NCBI RefSeq assembly: GCF_014191545.1
Contig: NZ_AP023361.1
Coordinates: forward strand, 2,756,501 to 2,820,500
DNA: 64,000 bases
DNA from: Terrihabitans soli
GTDB taxonomy: Bacteria; Pseudomonadota; Alphaproteobacteria; Rhizobiales; Methylopilaceae
Reading direction: 5' to 3'
Positions 28,947-40,396 of the stretch are shown in pieces (position 1 is the first letter of the stretch; each line of letters opens with the position of its first letter). A program made the position numbers and the translations under genes. The notes beneath the pieces are model-generated. The model was not told the origin of the DNA. It was given only the letters and a program-made list of their open reading frames with translations, and did not search any database.

Positions 28947-30695
28947 TTAGTCTTCGCTCTTATCGTCCGAACGCTGCTTGAGCGCGGCGCCGAGAATGTC
29001 GCCGAGCGAAGCGCCGGAGTCGGACGAACCGTACTTCTCCATGGCTTCCTTCTCCTGCGCGACTTCCTGCGCCTTGATCGACAGACCGATCTTGCCGGTC
29101 TTCTTGTCGGCGGAGGTGACGCGCGCATCGACCTTCTGGCCGACCGAGAAGCGCTCGGGGCGCTGATCGTTGCGGTCGCGGGCGAGATCGGCACGGCGGA
29201 TGTAAGCGCTGGCGCCGCCATCCACGAGCTTCACTTCGAGGCCGCCGTCCTGAACTTCGACGACTTCAACTGTCACGACAGCGTTCTTCTTCAGCTCGCC
29301 GCCGCCGGCAGCCGCCGAGGACGAAACCGGATTGCCGCCGAGCTGCTTGATGCCGAGCGAGATGCGCTCCTTCTCGACGTCGACGTCGAGAACGACCGCT
29401 TTGACCATATCGCCCTTCTTATAGTCCTCGATCGCGACTTCGCCCGGACGGTTCCAGTCGAGGTCGGAGAGATGGACCATGCCGTCGACATCGCCGTCGA
29501 GACCGAGGAACAGGCCGAATTCGGTCTTGTTCTTGACCTCGCCTTCGACCTCGGTGCCCTGCTTGTACTTCTCGGCGAAAGCTTCCCACGGATTCTGCAG
29601 GGTCTGCTTGAGACCGAGCGAAATGCGGCGCTTGGAGCTGTCGACTTCGAGCACCTGCACTTCGACTTCCTGCGAGGAGGAGACGATCTTGCCGGGGTGC
29701 ACGTTCTTTTTGGTCCACGACATTTCGGAAACGTGGATCAGGCCTTCGATGCCCGGCTCCAGTTCGACGAACGCGCCGTAGTCGGTGATGTTGGTGACGC
29801 GGCCCGAGAAGCGCGTACCGACAGGGTATTTCGCTTCGATGCCTTCCCACGGATCGGCGAGCAGCTGCTTCATGCCGAGCGAGATGCGGTGCGTCTCGTG
29901 ATTGATCTTGATGATCTTCACCTTCACCGTCTGGCCGATGTTCAGAACTTCGGTCGGATGGTTGACGCGGCGCCATGCAATGTCGGTGACGTGCAGCAGG
30001 CCGTCGATGCCGCCGAGGTCAACGAACGCACCGTAATCGGTGATGTTCTTGACGACGCCATCGATGACCTGACCCTCTTCGAGGTTCTGCACAAGTTCCT
30101 GACGCTGTTCGGCACGCGTCTCTTCGAGCACCGTGCGGCGCGAGACGACGATGTTGCCGCGGCGGCGATCCATTTTCAGGATCTGGAAGGGCTGCGGCAT
30201 GTTCATCAGCGGACCGACATCGCGCACCGGGCGGATATCGACCTGGCTGCGCGGCAGGAAGGCCACGGCACCGTCGAGATCGACCGTGTAGCCGCCCTTG
30301 ACCTGGTTGAAGATGACGCCTTCGACCTTCTCATTCTTGTTGAAAGCTTCTTCGAGCTTGACCCAGCTCTCTTCACGGCGGGCCTTGTCGCGGGAGATGA
30401 CGGCTTCGCCGAGCGCGTTTTCGATGCGCTCGAGATAGACCTCAACTTCGTCGCCGACCTTCAGGCCGTGCTCGCGGCCGTGGCCGCCAAATTCGCGGAG
30501 CGCAACGCGCCCTTCGGTCTTGAGCCCCACATCGATGACCGCGACATCCTTTTCGATGGCGGTGACGGTGCCCTTGATGACGGAGCCTTCAGCCAGATCC
30601 TGTTCGGCGAAGCTCTGTTCGAGGAGGGCCGCGAAATCTTCGCGGGACGGGGCGGAGTCCTTTTTGGACTTGGTGGCGGTAGCAGTCGCGTTCAT
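28947..30695 (-). CDS. rpsA: 30S ribosomal protein S1
   Basis: A 582-residue protein with six S1 RNA-binding repeats; the repeated ITDYGAFVDLGGIDGLLHVTD-like pattern is clear. S1 helps mRNA binding to the 30S subunit. It follows cmk after a 177-bp gap that probably holds its own promoter or the S1 autoregulatory leader. A terminator lies downstream. Confidence 0.97.
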   Translation of the reverse strand: MNATATATKSKKDSAPSREDFAALLEQSFAEQDLAEGSVIKGTVTAIEKDVAVIDVGLKTEGRVALREFGGHGREHGLKVGDEVEVYLERIENALGEAVISRDKARREESWVKLEEAFNKNEKVEGVIFNQVKGGYTVDLDGAVAFLPRSQVDIRPVRDVGPLMNMPQPFQILKMDRRRGNIVVSRRTVLEETRAEQRQELVQNLEEGQVIDGVVKNITDYGAFVDLGGIDGLLHVTDIAWRRVNHPTEVLNIGQTVKVKIIKINHETHRISLGMKQLLADPWEGIEAKYPVGTRFSGRVTNITDYGAFVELEPGIEGLIHVSEMSWTKKNVHPGKIVSSSQEVEVQVLEVDSSKRRISLGLKQTLQNPWEAFAEKYKQGTEVEGEVKNKTEFGLFLGLDGDVDGMVHLSDLDWNRPGEVAIEDYKKGDMVKAVVLDVDVEKERISLGIKQLGGNPVSSSAAAGGGELKKNAVVTVEVVEVQDGGLEVKLVDGGASAYIRRADLARDRNDQRPERFSVGQKVDARVTSADKKTGKIGLSIKAQEVAQEKEAMEKYGSSDSGASLGDILGAALKQRSDDKSED

Positions 30696-30872
30696 GTGGT
30701 GTCGTATTCCTCAGCAGCCGGCGGTTCGTGTTGCGTTGCATCCATGATCTGCCGAAAAACATGACCTTGGTCCTGATAACAGGACCCGGGCCGGCGCTCG
30801 GAAGGCGGATCGGGACGCGTGAATGTTCCGAAGTCTTAGAGACTTAGAAGTCTTGGGGCTTAATGGAGCCCG

Positions 30873-32848
<1,976 letters not shown>

Positions 32849-32980
32849 TTAATGATTTCTGAAAGCGGCCCGCCTCTAGCACAGCATGGGCCTTGCCGCC
32901 ATGCCTTCACCCCTCTACTTGACAGTCCCAGGCGGGCGCGTCAGGAAGCGCGCCAATCATCAATCAGCGGTGGACTTTCC

Positions 32981-33385
32981 GTGGCCAAAGCAGAACTCGG
33001 AACCAAGCGCGTCTGTCCGACGACGGGGCGCAAATTCTACGATTTGAACAAAGACCCGATCATCTCGCCCTATACGGGCATGGTGGTCCCGGTCGCGCCG
33101 GTGGTCGCAAGCCGCGCCTCCCGCGCCGAACCCAAGGCGGCAGTTCCCGTCCCGGCCGAAGAGGTCGTGGCCGAGGAGGAAGTCGAGGTCATCAGCCTCG
33201 ATGAGGCCGACGAGGAAGAAACGACGACCGGCAAGAAGGAAGCCGCCGACGATATCGATGTCGTCGATGAAGAAATTCCGGATGCCGACGACGACGACGA
33301 CACCTTCCTCGAAGAAGACGAGGATGACGAGGTCGACGCCGCAGAACTCATCGACGGCGAACTGCCCGGTGAGGAAGAAGCTTGA
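32981..33385 (+). CDS. TIGR02300-family protein with acidic tail
   Basis: About 134 residues from the GTG at 32981 (VAKAELGTKR). The conserved N-terminal block CPTTGRKFYDLNKDPIISPYTG defines the TIGR02300 family of Alphaproteobacteria, of unknown function. The C-terminal 80 residues are strongly acidic (runs of Asp and Glu) and probably disordered. It is divergent from aroA, its standard position. It is a soluble protein with no signal peptide. Confidence 0.85.
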   Translation: MAKAELGTKRVCPTTGRKFYDLNKDPIISPYTGMVVPVAPVVASRASRAEPKAAVPVPAEEVVAEEEVEVISLDEADEEETTTGKKEAADDIDVVDEEIPDADDDDDTFLEEDEDDEVDAAELIDGELPGEEEA

Positions 33386-33446
33386 GGTAACCGCTCTTTT
33401 GTGGTCTTAGACGCGTCCGCTTCGGGCCGCTTCGGCCCGGGGCGCC

Positions 33447-33472
33447 CTGCCGGCAATCCCAATTGCCGGCAG
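33447..33472. promoter_or_regulatory. Perfect hairpin before tRNA-Ala
   Basis: A 10-bp perfect stem CTGCCGGCAA/TTGCCGGCAG encloses a TCCCAA loop, 9 bp before the tRNA. It has no T-run, so it could be a weak or Rho-assisted terminator of the TIGR02300 gene or a processing signal for a joint transcript. Confidence 0.5.
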
Positions 33473-33481
33473 CAATGGAAT

Positions 33482-33557
<76 letters not shown>

Positions 33558-33703
33558 TTTCTCCAAAATCTTCAGGACGAGATCGTCCGCCGCGGCGGCG
33601 TTGAAGGCGCAGAACGTACAGCCTCGACGCTGGGCTTGCGCCGGATTAACGTCGGCGCCCAGCGCAACTCGGCACACATATAATCTTGTCCGATCCGACA
33701 CGC

Positions 33704-34852
33704 ATGACGGCCATCCCGCCTCGGAGCGCCTCCGGCTCTTCATCCGCGCCATCGCGCGATGTCCTCACAAAGGCCGCCGAAGTCGGCCGGCGGGACATTC
33801 AATCCGCACTTAATTTTCTGGCGCAGTTCGGCGGCCCTCCGGCGCAGGCCGCCGGCAATATTCTCCTGGCCAATCATTTTCTGCAGAGTGAGGAGAGATG
33901 GCTGCATCATCTCAATCTCTATCTGCATCCTTACGGAATATCGCCGATCGAATTGAAAGGGCCGAAGCGGGATAGATTTTTCCGGCTTCATTCGACGCCG
34001 CCCAACTATGTCGAGGACGGGCCGCTCGTCAGCATCATCATGCCGGCATTCAATGCCGAGGAAACCGTCGAAACCGCGCTTCGCTCGCTGCTCGCGCAAT
34101 CGTGGCGAAACATCGAAATCATCGTCATAGATGACAAAAGCTCCGACAGGACGAACCAGATCGTCAAGACTCTGGCGAAGCAAGACGGACGCATTCGCGT
34201 GTTCCGCAATCCCGCAAATATCGGCCCGTACGGATCCCGAAACCTTGCGGTGACTCAAAGCCACGGGATGTTCATCACCACCCACGATGCCGACGACTGG
34301 GCCCATCCCCAGCGCATCGAGATGCAGGTTTCGGCGATCCGCGACCATCAGCTGGCAGGCGTCGTGATGCGCGCCATACGCATGACGAAGAAGGGCGAGT
34401 TTTCGCAACTCGGAAACGACGGCACTCCGGAATCCCATGACGGCGTGCTGAAGACGAGCCACGTCTCGGCGATGTTCCTCAAAGAAGATTTCGATAAAAG
34501 ACTCGGTTCCTGGGACACCGTCCGATTCGCCGCCGACAGCGAGCTTCTGAGCCGAAGCAAGATCGCTTTCGGGGAGCGCTTCGCCGAGTTCGCCAAGCCG
34601 ACGCTCATCTATTTCGACAACCCGACGAGCCTGACGAACAATCCGCGGTCCGGCTTCATCAATGGCGCCCTGTCACCGGTACGGCTGAAATACCGCCAGC
34701 ACTGGAGCGCGTGGCACGACGCGCTCGATACGTCCAAAGACACTTACATGCCCTTCCCGCAGCAAAATCGCCCGTTCGAGGCCCCGGATGCGATGAAGGT
34801 GCCGGCCGAAAACGTCGAGCAGTGCCGCGCCAAATTCGACGGTTCGGCCTGA
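33704..34852 (+). CDS. Family 2 glycosyltransferase
   Basis: About 382 residues from ATG 33704; TTG at 33686 is an alternative. Residues 1-100 are an unassigned helical region. The GT-A domain starts at VSIIMPAFNAEETVETALRS, with IIVIDDKSSDRT and the metal-binding THDADDW. It transfers a sugar from a nucleotide donor to an unknown acceptor, probably in surface polysaccharide. No membrane helices are visible. It stands alone between the tRNA and a globin gene, so context gives no hint of the product. Confidence 0.85.
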   Translation: MTAIPPRSASGSSSAPSRDVLTKAAEVGRRDIQSALNFLAQFGGPPAQAAGNILLANHFLQSEERWLHHLNLYLHPYGISPIELKGPKRDRFFRLHSTPPNYVEDGPLVSIIMPAFNAEETVETALRSLLAQSWRNIEIIVIDDKSSDRTNQIVKTLAKQDGRIRVFRNPANIGPYGSRNLAVTQSHGMFITTHDADDWAHPQRIEMQVSAIRDHQLAGVVMRAIRMTKKGEFSQLGNDGTPESHDGVLKTSHVSAMFLKEDFDKRLGSWDTVRFAADSELLSRSKIAFGERFAEFAKPTLIYFDNPTSLTNNPRSGFINGALSPVRLKYRQHWSAWHDALDTSKDTYMPFPQQNRPFEAPDAMKVPAENVEQCRAKFDGSA

Positions 34853-34910
34853 CGCCCGCCTGCCGCTGCCTGTAGCGCGAACCATCCCCCGCCGTGTAAG
34901 CTTGGTGTGC

Positions 34911-35312
34911 ATGACACCAGATGAAATCAGACTCGTCCGACAGACCTCGGACGTCATTCTCGGCAGCTCCGGCTTTGCCGATTTCTTTTACGACCGGCTG
35001 TTTGCCCGCGCGCCCGAAACGCGCGCCCTGTTCCGCAGCGATATGCAGGAGCAGAAAATGAAGTTCATGAACATGATCGCAACCTTGGTCGGCTCGCTCG
35101 ACCGGCCGGACGTCTTCGCCGGGGTGCCGCGCCATCTCGGCTCGCGGCATGCAAATTACGGCGTTATCTCTGATCACTATGGGCCGGTGGGCGAAGCTTT
35201 GATCGAGGCGCTCGAAACCGAACTCGCAGCGCGCTTTACACCCGATGTCCGCGCCGCCTGGATTTCGCTCTATGGCGAAGTCAGCACCGCGATGACGCGC
35301 GGCGCGGCTTAG
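34911..35312 (+). CDS. Globin-fold haem protein
   Basis: A 133-residue single-domain globin starting MTPDEIRLVR. His80 in SRHANYGV matches the proximal haem-ligating His with the following YGV seen in flavohaemoglobin and Vitreoscilla-type globins. No reductase domain follows. Likely roles are O2 or NO binding. ATG 34911 is preferred over 34902 by family start; neighbours give no functional link. Confidence 0.82.
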   Translation: MTPDEIRLVRQTSDVILGSSGFADFFYDRLFARAPETRALFRSDMQEQKMKFMNMIATLVGSLDRPDVFAGVPRHLGSRHANYGVISDHYGPVGEALIEALETELAARFTPDVRAAWISLYGEVSTAMTRGAA

Positions 35313-35511
35313 GGCGCCCGGCGTACATACGCAACTTTTTGGCCCATCGGCCTGAAACCGGCCGCTCCTGGGGCCAAAAAACAGCGAAATCCGCCGAAGA
35401 TCCAGGGTTGCAGACGGGCGAGGACGCCTCCCCGGGGGGACGCTTGCGATAGCCCGCCCCACCCCCCATCTATGCCTCAAGCGAGACGCCTCTTTCCGGG
35501 TCCGCGTCAAA

Positions 35512-35540
35512 AAAGCCGCTTCCGAGGAGGGCTTTAGCGA
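35512..35540 (+). promoter_or_regulatory. Possible RNA thermosensor masking the hsp20 ribosome-binding site
   Basis: Just before the hsp20 ATG, AAAGCC (35512-35517) can pair with GGCTTT (35530-35535), and CTTCC (35519-35523) can pair with the Shine-Dalgarno GGAGG (35526-35530). The two pairings share a base, so only one forms fully, but both hide the ribosome-binding site. Rhizobial small heat-shock genes are known for ROSE-type thermometers in this place. I cannot confirm a ROSE consensus. Confidence 0.45.
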
Positions 35541-35963
35541 ATGTCACGTCCGGCGCTTTCGAGCCCCCTTCTTCTGGGTTTCGAGAACATCGAGCGCATG
35601 CTCGATCGTTTGGCCAAGGGCGGTGACGGCTACCCTCCGTATAATGTGGAACGGTTTGCTGCGTCCGGGGACGAACCCGAAAGGCTGCGTATAACTTTAG
35701 CCGTAGCCGGGTTTACCGCCGAGCAACTTGGCGTGACTCTTGAAGAGGGAAAACTCGTGATCCGCGGGCGTCAAACGGAAGAGACCGAGCGTATCTTCCT
35801 GCATCGCGGAATTGCGGCGCGCCAGTTCCAGCGCGTCTTTGTTCTGGCCGAGGGCATGGAGGTGCTTGCCGCCGATCTGTCCAATGGCCTGTTGACCGTC
35901 GATCTTGTCCGGCCCCAGGCTGTGCCTGTAGTCCGCAGAATCGACATTGCGGCCCGCCCGTAA
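35541..35963 (+). CDS. Hsp20/alpha-crystallin small heat-shock protein
   Basis: The 140-residue protein has an alpha-crystallin domain covering residues 35-135, with LRITLAVAGFTAEQLGVTLE, the central LVIRGRQ strand and the SNGLLTVDL motif near the end. It is an ATP-independent holdase. DUF1150 follows 24 bp later, the usual pair in Hyphomicrobiales. Expression is probably set by heat through the leader hairpin. Confidence 0.93.
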   Translation: MSRPALSSPLLLGFENIERMLDRLAKGGDGYPPYNVERFAASGDEPERLRITLAVAGFTAEQLGVTLEEGKLVIRGRQTEETERIFLHRGIAARQFQRVFVLAEGMEVLAADLSNGLLTVDLVRPQAVPVVRRIDIAARP

Positions 35964-35987
35964 GCGGGCCAGAGAGGTTGAGTTGAG

Positions 35988-36257
35988 ATGATCCACAAGG
36001 TCGAAAACGCTGCCGCCGAGCGCTTCATCACGGCGGAACAGCTCGCGGGTCTGGGCGGCGGCAAGATCGCTTACGTCAAGACCATGCAGTCGGACGAGAT
36101 CAACCGCCTGTTTCCTGAGGCGCCTGACCTTGCGCCCGGTGTCGAACTTTTCGCGCTGCTCGGCGCGGACGGCACGCCCATTCTCCTGACCGACTCCAAA
36201 GAGGCGGCGATTGCCAATGCCTGGGAGAACGAGCTCGAAACGGTGAGCCTGCACTGA
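35988..36257 (+). CDS. DUF1150 family protein
   Basis: An 89-residue protein with the conserved YVKTMQSDEINRLFP block and VELFALLGADGTPILLTDS, matching DUF1150, a small family found mostly beside hsp20 in Hyphomicrobiales. Its function is unknown. GAGAGG lies ahead of the ATG at 35988. It is convergent with hrcA; the gap is 21 bp. Confidence 0.88.
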   Translation: MIHKVENAAAERFITAEQLAGLGGGKIAYVKTMQSDEINRLFPEAPDLAPGVELFALLGADGTPILLTDSKEAAIANAWENELETVSLH

Positions 36258-36278
36258 TGTATATACACGGCGAGGGCC

Positions 36279-37364
36279 TCAGCCCTCGCCGAGAAGCCGG
36301 CCGACGACTTTGGCCGTGTAATCCACCATGGGCACCACGCGCGCATAATTGAGACGCGTCGGACCGATGACGCCGACAACGCCGACAATGTTCTGACGCC
36401 CGTCGCGGAAGGGCGCCGCAATCATCGACGAGCCGGACAGCGAGAACAATTTGTTCTCCGAGCCGATGAAAATGCGAACGCCGTCCGCCGTCTCGGCGCG
36501 GCCGAGCAATTCGATCACTTCCTTTTTACCCTCAAGATCGTCGAGCAAAAGACGCACGCGCTCGAGATCCTCGATCGCTTTCAGATCCTCGAGAAGATTT
36601 GCCTGACCGCGCACGATCAATCTTCGATCCGCGCCCTCGCCCGCACCCCAGCTCGCAAGCCCTGCGTCGACAAGCGACGCGGTAATGGAATCGAGTTCGC
36701 CGCGCGCCGTTTCACGCGCATGCTCGATATCGGCGCGCACTTCGAGCAGCGTTCGGCCGCGAATACGTGCGTTGAGAAAATTCGTGGCTTCCGTCAGCGC
36801 CGAGGCCGGCAATCCGACCGGCAGCGGCACGATGCGGTTTTCGACCGAGCCATCCTCGCCGACGAGGACGACAAGCGCGCGCCGCGGCTCAAGCTGCACG
36901 AATTCGATATGTTTGAGCCGTGCGTCCTGCTTGGAGGCGAGCACGACGCCCGCGCCGCGCGACAGACCGGAGAGAAGCTGCGAGGCCTGGCCCAAAACAT
37001 CGTCCATCGAACGGCCGATGCCGGCGCCCGCGACTTTGGCTTCGATGGTGCGGCGCTCGGCTTCCGACACTTCGCCGATCTCAAGCATCGCATCGACGAA
37101 GAACCGCAGACCGAGTTCGGTCGGCAGGCGGCCGGCGGAGGTGTGCGGCGCCTGGATCAGCCCGAGCCCTTCGAGATCGGCCATGACATTGCGGACCGAG
37201 GCCGGCGACAGCGGCGCGGTGAGGAACCGCGAAATATTGCGCGAGCCGACAGGCTCGCCGGTCGCGAGGTAACTGTCGACGATCTGGCGGAATATTTCCC
37301 GCGACCGTTCATTGAGCTGGGGCAGGCCGAAGCCGGTATCCAGTGGGGGTACGCGTGGGGTCAC
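36279..37364 (-). CDS. hrcA: Heat-inducible transcription repressor HrcA
   Basis: A 361-residue protein with the N-terminal winged helix [20 protein letters not shown] and GSRNISR, then a GAF-like domain. HrcA binds CIRCE operators upstream of groESL/dnaK. The annotated start is GTG at 37364; ATG codons downstream are possible. grpE, its usual neighbour, is not seen here. No CIRCE was found upstream of hrcA or hsp20 in this window. Confidence 0.95.
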   Translation of the reverse strand: MTPRVPPLDTGFGLPQLNERSREIFRQIVDSYLATGEPVGSRNISRFLTAPLSPASVRNVMADLEGLGLIQAPHTSAGRLPTELGLRFFVDAMLEIGEVSEAERRTIEAKVAGAGIGRSMDDVLGQASQLLSGLSRGAGVVLASKQDARLKHIEFVQLEPRRALVVLVGEDGSVENRIVPLPVGLPASALTEATNFLNARIRGRTLLEVRADIEHARETARGELDSITASLVDAGLASWGAGEGADRRLIVRGQANLLEDLKAIEDLERVRLLLDDLEGKKEVIELLGRAETADGVRIFIGSENKLFSLSGSSMIAAPFRDGRQNIVGVVGVIGPTRLNYARVVPMVDYTAKVVGRLLGEG

Positions 37365-37385
37365 GATCCGAATGTCATGCGCTTG

Positions 37386-37413
37386 GGGTTTCCGATCAAG
37401 CCTTGGGAAACCC
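37386..37413. promoter_or_regulatory. Inverted repeat in the divergent hrcA/TAXI gap
   Basis: A perfect 8-bp inverted repeat GGGTTTCC/GGAAACCC is separated by 12 bp, in the 148-bp gap between divergent hrcA and the TAXI gene. It is a plausible operator but does not resemble CIRCE. Confidence 0.35.
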
Positions 37414-37512
37414 TGTCCTGTACGGCCAGTTGTGCGGGGAGGCCCGGCATGCGAACATTTACCTATGTCGGCCGGGGGGCCGGCGTTTGAGACCCGTGGG
37501 GGGTTAAAACCC

Positions 37513-38544
37513 GTGACTTATCGCAAAGGTGCCCTGCGGCTCGCGCTCGCGGGGCTGCTCGCTATTGGCATGCTCTCTGTGCCCGCGGCACAGGAGATGA
37601 AATTCTTCCGGATCGGCACCGGGGGAACGGCCGGCACCTATTTTCCGATCGGCGGGCTGATCGCCAATGCCGTGTCCGCCCCGCCCGGCAGCCGGGCTTG
37701 CGAAGCCGGCGGCGCCTGCGGCGTGCCCGGCCTTGTCGCTATCGCCATCGCCTCGAACGGCGCCATCGCCAATGTGAACGACATCCAGGCCGGCCGGCTC
37801 GAAGCGGGCTTTACGCAATCGGACGTCGCCTATTCGGGCTATACCGGCGGCGGCGTGTTCGAGGGCCGGGACAAGGCGCCCGATCTGCGCGGCATCGCCA
37901 ATCTCTATCCGGAAAGCGTCCATCTCGTCGTCCGCAAGGGATCGGGCATCGCCTCGGTGGCCGATCTGAAGGGCAAGCGCGTCTCGATGGACGAGCAGGG
38001 CTCCGGCACGCTTCCCGATGCGCGGCTGATCCTTGCCGCGTTCGGCCTGTCGGAACGCGATATTGTGCCGGAATATCTGAAGCCGGACCTGTCGGGCAAA
38101 AAACTCGCGGCGGGCGAGATCGACGCCTTTTTCTTCATCGGCGGCGCGCCCGTTGCGGCCATTGCCGAACTCGCCAATCTGACCGCCATCGACCTTGTGC
38201 CGATCACCGGCGCACAAGCCGAGAAGGCGCTGACGCGCTATTCCTTCTTCTCGTGGGACCAGATTCCCGCGAACACGTATAAAGGCGTCGGCGAAATCTC
38301 GACGATGAGCGTCAGCGCCATTCTCGTCACCACCGCCAAACAGGATGAAGAACTGATTTACGGCCTGACGCGCGCTTTGTGGAACGACAACACCCGCAAA
38401 CTGCTCGACAACGGCCACGCCAAGGGCAAACGCATCCTTCGCCAGAATGCGGCCAAAGGCCTCGGCATTCCGCTGCATCCGGGAGCCGAACGCTACTACC
38501 GCGAGGCGGGATTGATCCCGGAAAAAGCGCAGACCTCCCAATGA
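37513..38544 (+). CDS. TAXI-family TRAP transporter solute-binding protein
   Basis: About 343 residues from the GTG at 37513, which begins a signal peptide ([20 protein letters not shown]). The mature part starts [19 protein letters not shown], the signature of TAXI periplasmic receptors, with FTQSDVAY in the middle. These proteins bind glutamate, glutamine or other carboxylates for a TRAP permease. No TRAP permease gene is nearby, so the partner must be elsewhere or the protein has another role. Start choice is based on the signal peptide. Confidence 0.88.
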   Translation: MTYRKGALRLALAGLLAIGMLSVPAAQEMKFFRIGTGGTAGTYFPIGGLIANAVSAPPGSRACEAGGACGVPGLVAIAIASNGAIANVNDIQAGRLEAGFTQSDVAYSGYTGGGVFEGRDKAPDLRGIANLYPESVHLVVRKGSGIASVADLKGKRVSMDEQGSGTLPDARLILAAFGLSERDIVPEYLKPDLSGKKLAAGEIDAFFFIGGAPVAAIAELANLTAIDLVPITGAQAEKALTRYSFFSWDQIPANTYKGVGEISTMSVSAILVTTAKQDEELIYGLTRALWNDNTRKLLDNGHAKGKRILRQNAAKGLGIPLHPGAERYYREAGLIPEKAQTSQ

Positions 38545-38635
38545 CGCAGGCGTGAGAGCGCCCTAGCTTTCTATCTATGGACAAGGATCGGCCAACACAG
38601 GCACGATCCCTGTGGGAAGCCGGGGGGTGACCCGA

Positions 38636-38662
38636 GCGCCGGCAAAACAAAAACGCCGGCGC
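38636..38662 (+). promoter_or_regulatory. Hairpin in front of the gltI ribosome-binding site
   Basis: A perfect 8-bp stem GCGCCGGC/GCCGGCGC encloses an 11-base A-rich loop. It ends two bases before ATGGAGGAA, which holds the Shine-Dalgarno of gltI. It could stabilise the mRNA 5' end or modulate translation. Confidence 0.45.
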
Positions 38663-38676
38663 ACATGGAGGAAATT

Positions 38677-39582
38677 ATGCGCGTTAAACACCTTCCTCTT
38701 CTGGCGGCAGCCTTTGCGCTGTTGTCCGGGCCGGCTCTGGCCCAGACGGATACGCTGAAGAAGATCAAGGACAGCGGAACGATCACCATCGGCCATCGCG
38801 AGTCGTCCGTGCCGTTCTCCTATTACGACGACAAGCAGCAGGTCGTGGGCTACGCCATGGATCTGTGCCTGGAGATCGTCGATGCGGTGAAGACCGAACT
38901 GAAAGCGCCCGATCTCAAGGTCGCGCTCAATCCGGTGACATCGGCCACGCGCATTCCGCTGATCGCCAATGGCACGATCGATCTCGAATGCGGTTCGACG
39001 ACGAACAATCTCGAACGCCAGAAACAGGTCGGTTTCACCATCACGCATTTCGTGACGGCAAGCCGCATCCTGTCGAAGAAGGCGGACGGCATCACTTCGC
39101 TCGCCGACCTGAAGGGCAAGCAGGTCGTCTCGACCTCGGGCACGACGAGCCTGAAGCTTCTCAACGAGAAAAACACGGCTGAAAATCTCGGCCTGACGAT
39201 CCTGCCGGCAAAGGACCACGCGGAAGCGTTTCTGATGCTCGAAACCGGCCGCGCGGCCGCGTTCGTGATGGACGACATCCTGCTCGCTTCCCTTGCGGCG
39301 AACTCGAAGGACCCGGCCGCCTATGTCATTACGGGTGATCCGCTGTCGGTCGAGCCTTACGGCATCATGCTGCCGCTTGGCGACACCGCCTTCAAGAAAG
39401 TCGTCGACGATGCGATGACCAAGATCTACACTTCGGGTGAGATCAAGGGTATTTACGACAAGTGGTTCACCAAGGCGATCCCGCCGAAAGGCATCATCCT
39501 GAACGTGCCGCTGGGTCCGATCTTCCAGAAGGTGATCGACAAGCCGACCGACTCGGGCAATCCGGACGACTACAAGTCCTGA
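38677..39582 (+). CDS. gltI: Glutamate/aspartate ABC transporter, periplasmic binding protein
   Basis: A 301-residue secreted protein; the signal peptide runs to PALAQ. The mature protein closely follows E. coli GltI: GHRESSVPFSYYDD, ECGSTTNNLERQK and VMDDILLA. The start is ATG 38677, since the ATG at 38665 is part of the Shine-Dalgarno GGAGG. It delivers acidic amino acids to GltJK-GltL encoded directly downstream, after a hairpin that likely favours binding-protein mRNA. Confidence 0.93.
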   Translation: MRVKHLPLLAAAFALLSGPALAQTDTLKKIKDSGTITIGHRESSVPFSYYDDKQQVVGYAMDLCLEIVDAVKTELKAPDLKVALNPVTSATRIPLIANGTIDLECGSTTNNLERQKQVGFTITHFVTASRILSKKADGITSLADLKGKQVVSTSGTTSLKLLNEKNTAENLGLTILPAKDHAEAFLMLETGRAAAFVMDDILLASLAANSKDPAAYVITGDPLSVEPYGIMLPLGDTAFKKVVDDAMTKIYTSGEIKGIYDKWFTKAIPPKGIILNVPLGPIFQKVIDKPTDSGNPDDYKS

Positions 39583-39620
39583 TGCCGAAAACACGCGCGA
39601 TCTTTTCCGCGCATGAGAAA

Positions 39621-39646
39621 ATGCCGGGCGCCACAGCGCCCGGCAT
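39621..39646 (+). promoter_or_regulatory. Intercistronic hairpin gltI-gltJ
   Basis: A perfect 11-bp stem ATGCCGGGCGC/GCGCCCGGCAT with a CACA loop lies in the 79-bp gltI-gltJ gap. No T-run follows. Such hairpins commonly protect the binding-protein mRNA 3' end and reduce permease expression. Confidence 0.7.
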
Positions 39647-39661
39647 ATCCGGCTCTATCTC

Positions 39662-40393
39662 ATGAACTATAACTGGAACTGGTCGATTTTCTGGGAGCTC
39701 TCGCCGGAAGGCGGCGGCACCTATTTCGATCTTCTTCTGTCGGGCCTTAAATTCACGATCATCGTGTCGCTGCTGGCGTGGATTGTCGCGCTCGCGTTCG
39801 GCTGGACGATCGGCGTTCTGCGCACGCTGCCGTCGAAATGGGCGCAAGGCTTCGCCTCCGCCTACATCGAACTCTTCCGCAACATCCCGATCATCGTTCA
39901 GCTTTTCCTCTGGTACTTCGTCCTGCCGGAACTTCTGCCCACCGCGTGGGGGAACTGGCTGAAGCAATTGCCGAACGCGCCGGTCTATACCGCGATTGTC
40001 GGCCTCGGACTTTTCACCTCGGCGCGCGTTGCCGTGCAGACATGGTCGGGCATCGCGTCTTTGCCGCGCGGCCAGCTGATGGCGGCGCGGGCGCTCGGCC
40101 TCGGCCTGTTGCAGTCCTACCGTTATGTAATTTTGCCGCGCGCCATCCGCGTCGTGCTGCCGCCGCTGACCTCCGAATTCCTGAACCTCATCAAGAATTC
40201 CTCGGTGGCGCTGACCATCGGCCTTCTCGAACTGACCGCCCGCGCCCGCTCGATGCAGGAATATTCCTTCCAGGTGTTCGAGGCCTTCACCGCGGCGACC
40301 TTGCTCTATCTCTTCATCAACTTCTTCGTCGTCACCGGCATGCGCTGGATCGAGCGGCGCGCCGCCATTCCCGGCATGATCGCGGAGCGCTGA
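39662..40393 (+). CDS. gltJ: Glutamate/aspartate ABC transporter permease GltJ-type
   Basis: A 243-residue His/Glu-type ABC permease with about five membrane helices and the EAA-loop region AARALGLGLLQSYRYVILPRA. It forms a heterodimer with the next permease. It lies 3 bp ahead of gltK and begins ATG 39662 right after the hairpin. Confidence 0.92.
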   Translation: MNYNWNWSIFWELSPEGGGTYFDLLLSGLKFTIIVSLLAWIVALAFGWTIGVLRTLPSKWAQGFASAYIELFRNIPIIVQLFLWYFVLPELLPTAWGNWLKQLPNAPVYTAIVGLGLFTSARVAVQTWSGIASLPRGQLMAARALGLGLLQSYRYVILPRAIRVVLPPLTSEFLNLIKNSSVALTIGLLELTARARSMQEYSFQVFEAFTAATLLYLFINFFVVTGMRWIERRAAIPGMIAER

Positions 40394-40396
40394 GCC

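Noticed and set aside
29472-30764. A 430-codon plus-strand frame opposite rpsA
   Set aside because: Mirrors the repeats of S1; no independent features.
37365-37512. CIRCE element upstream of hrcA
   Set aside because: No TTAGCACTC-N9-GAGTGCTAA pattern, here or before hsp20.
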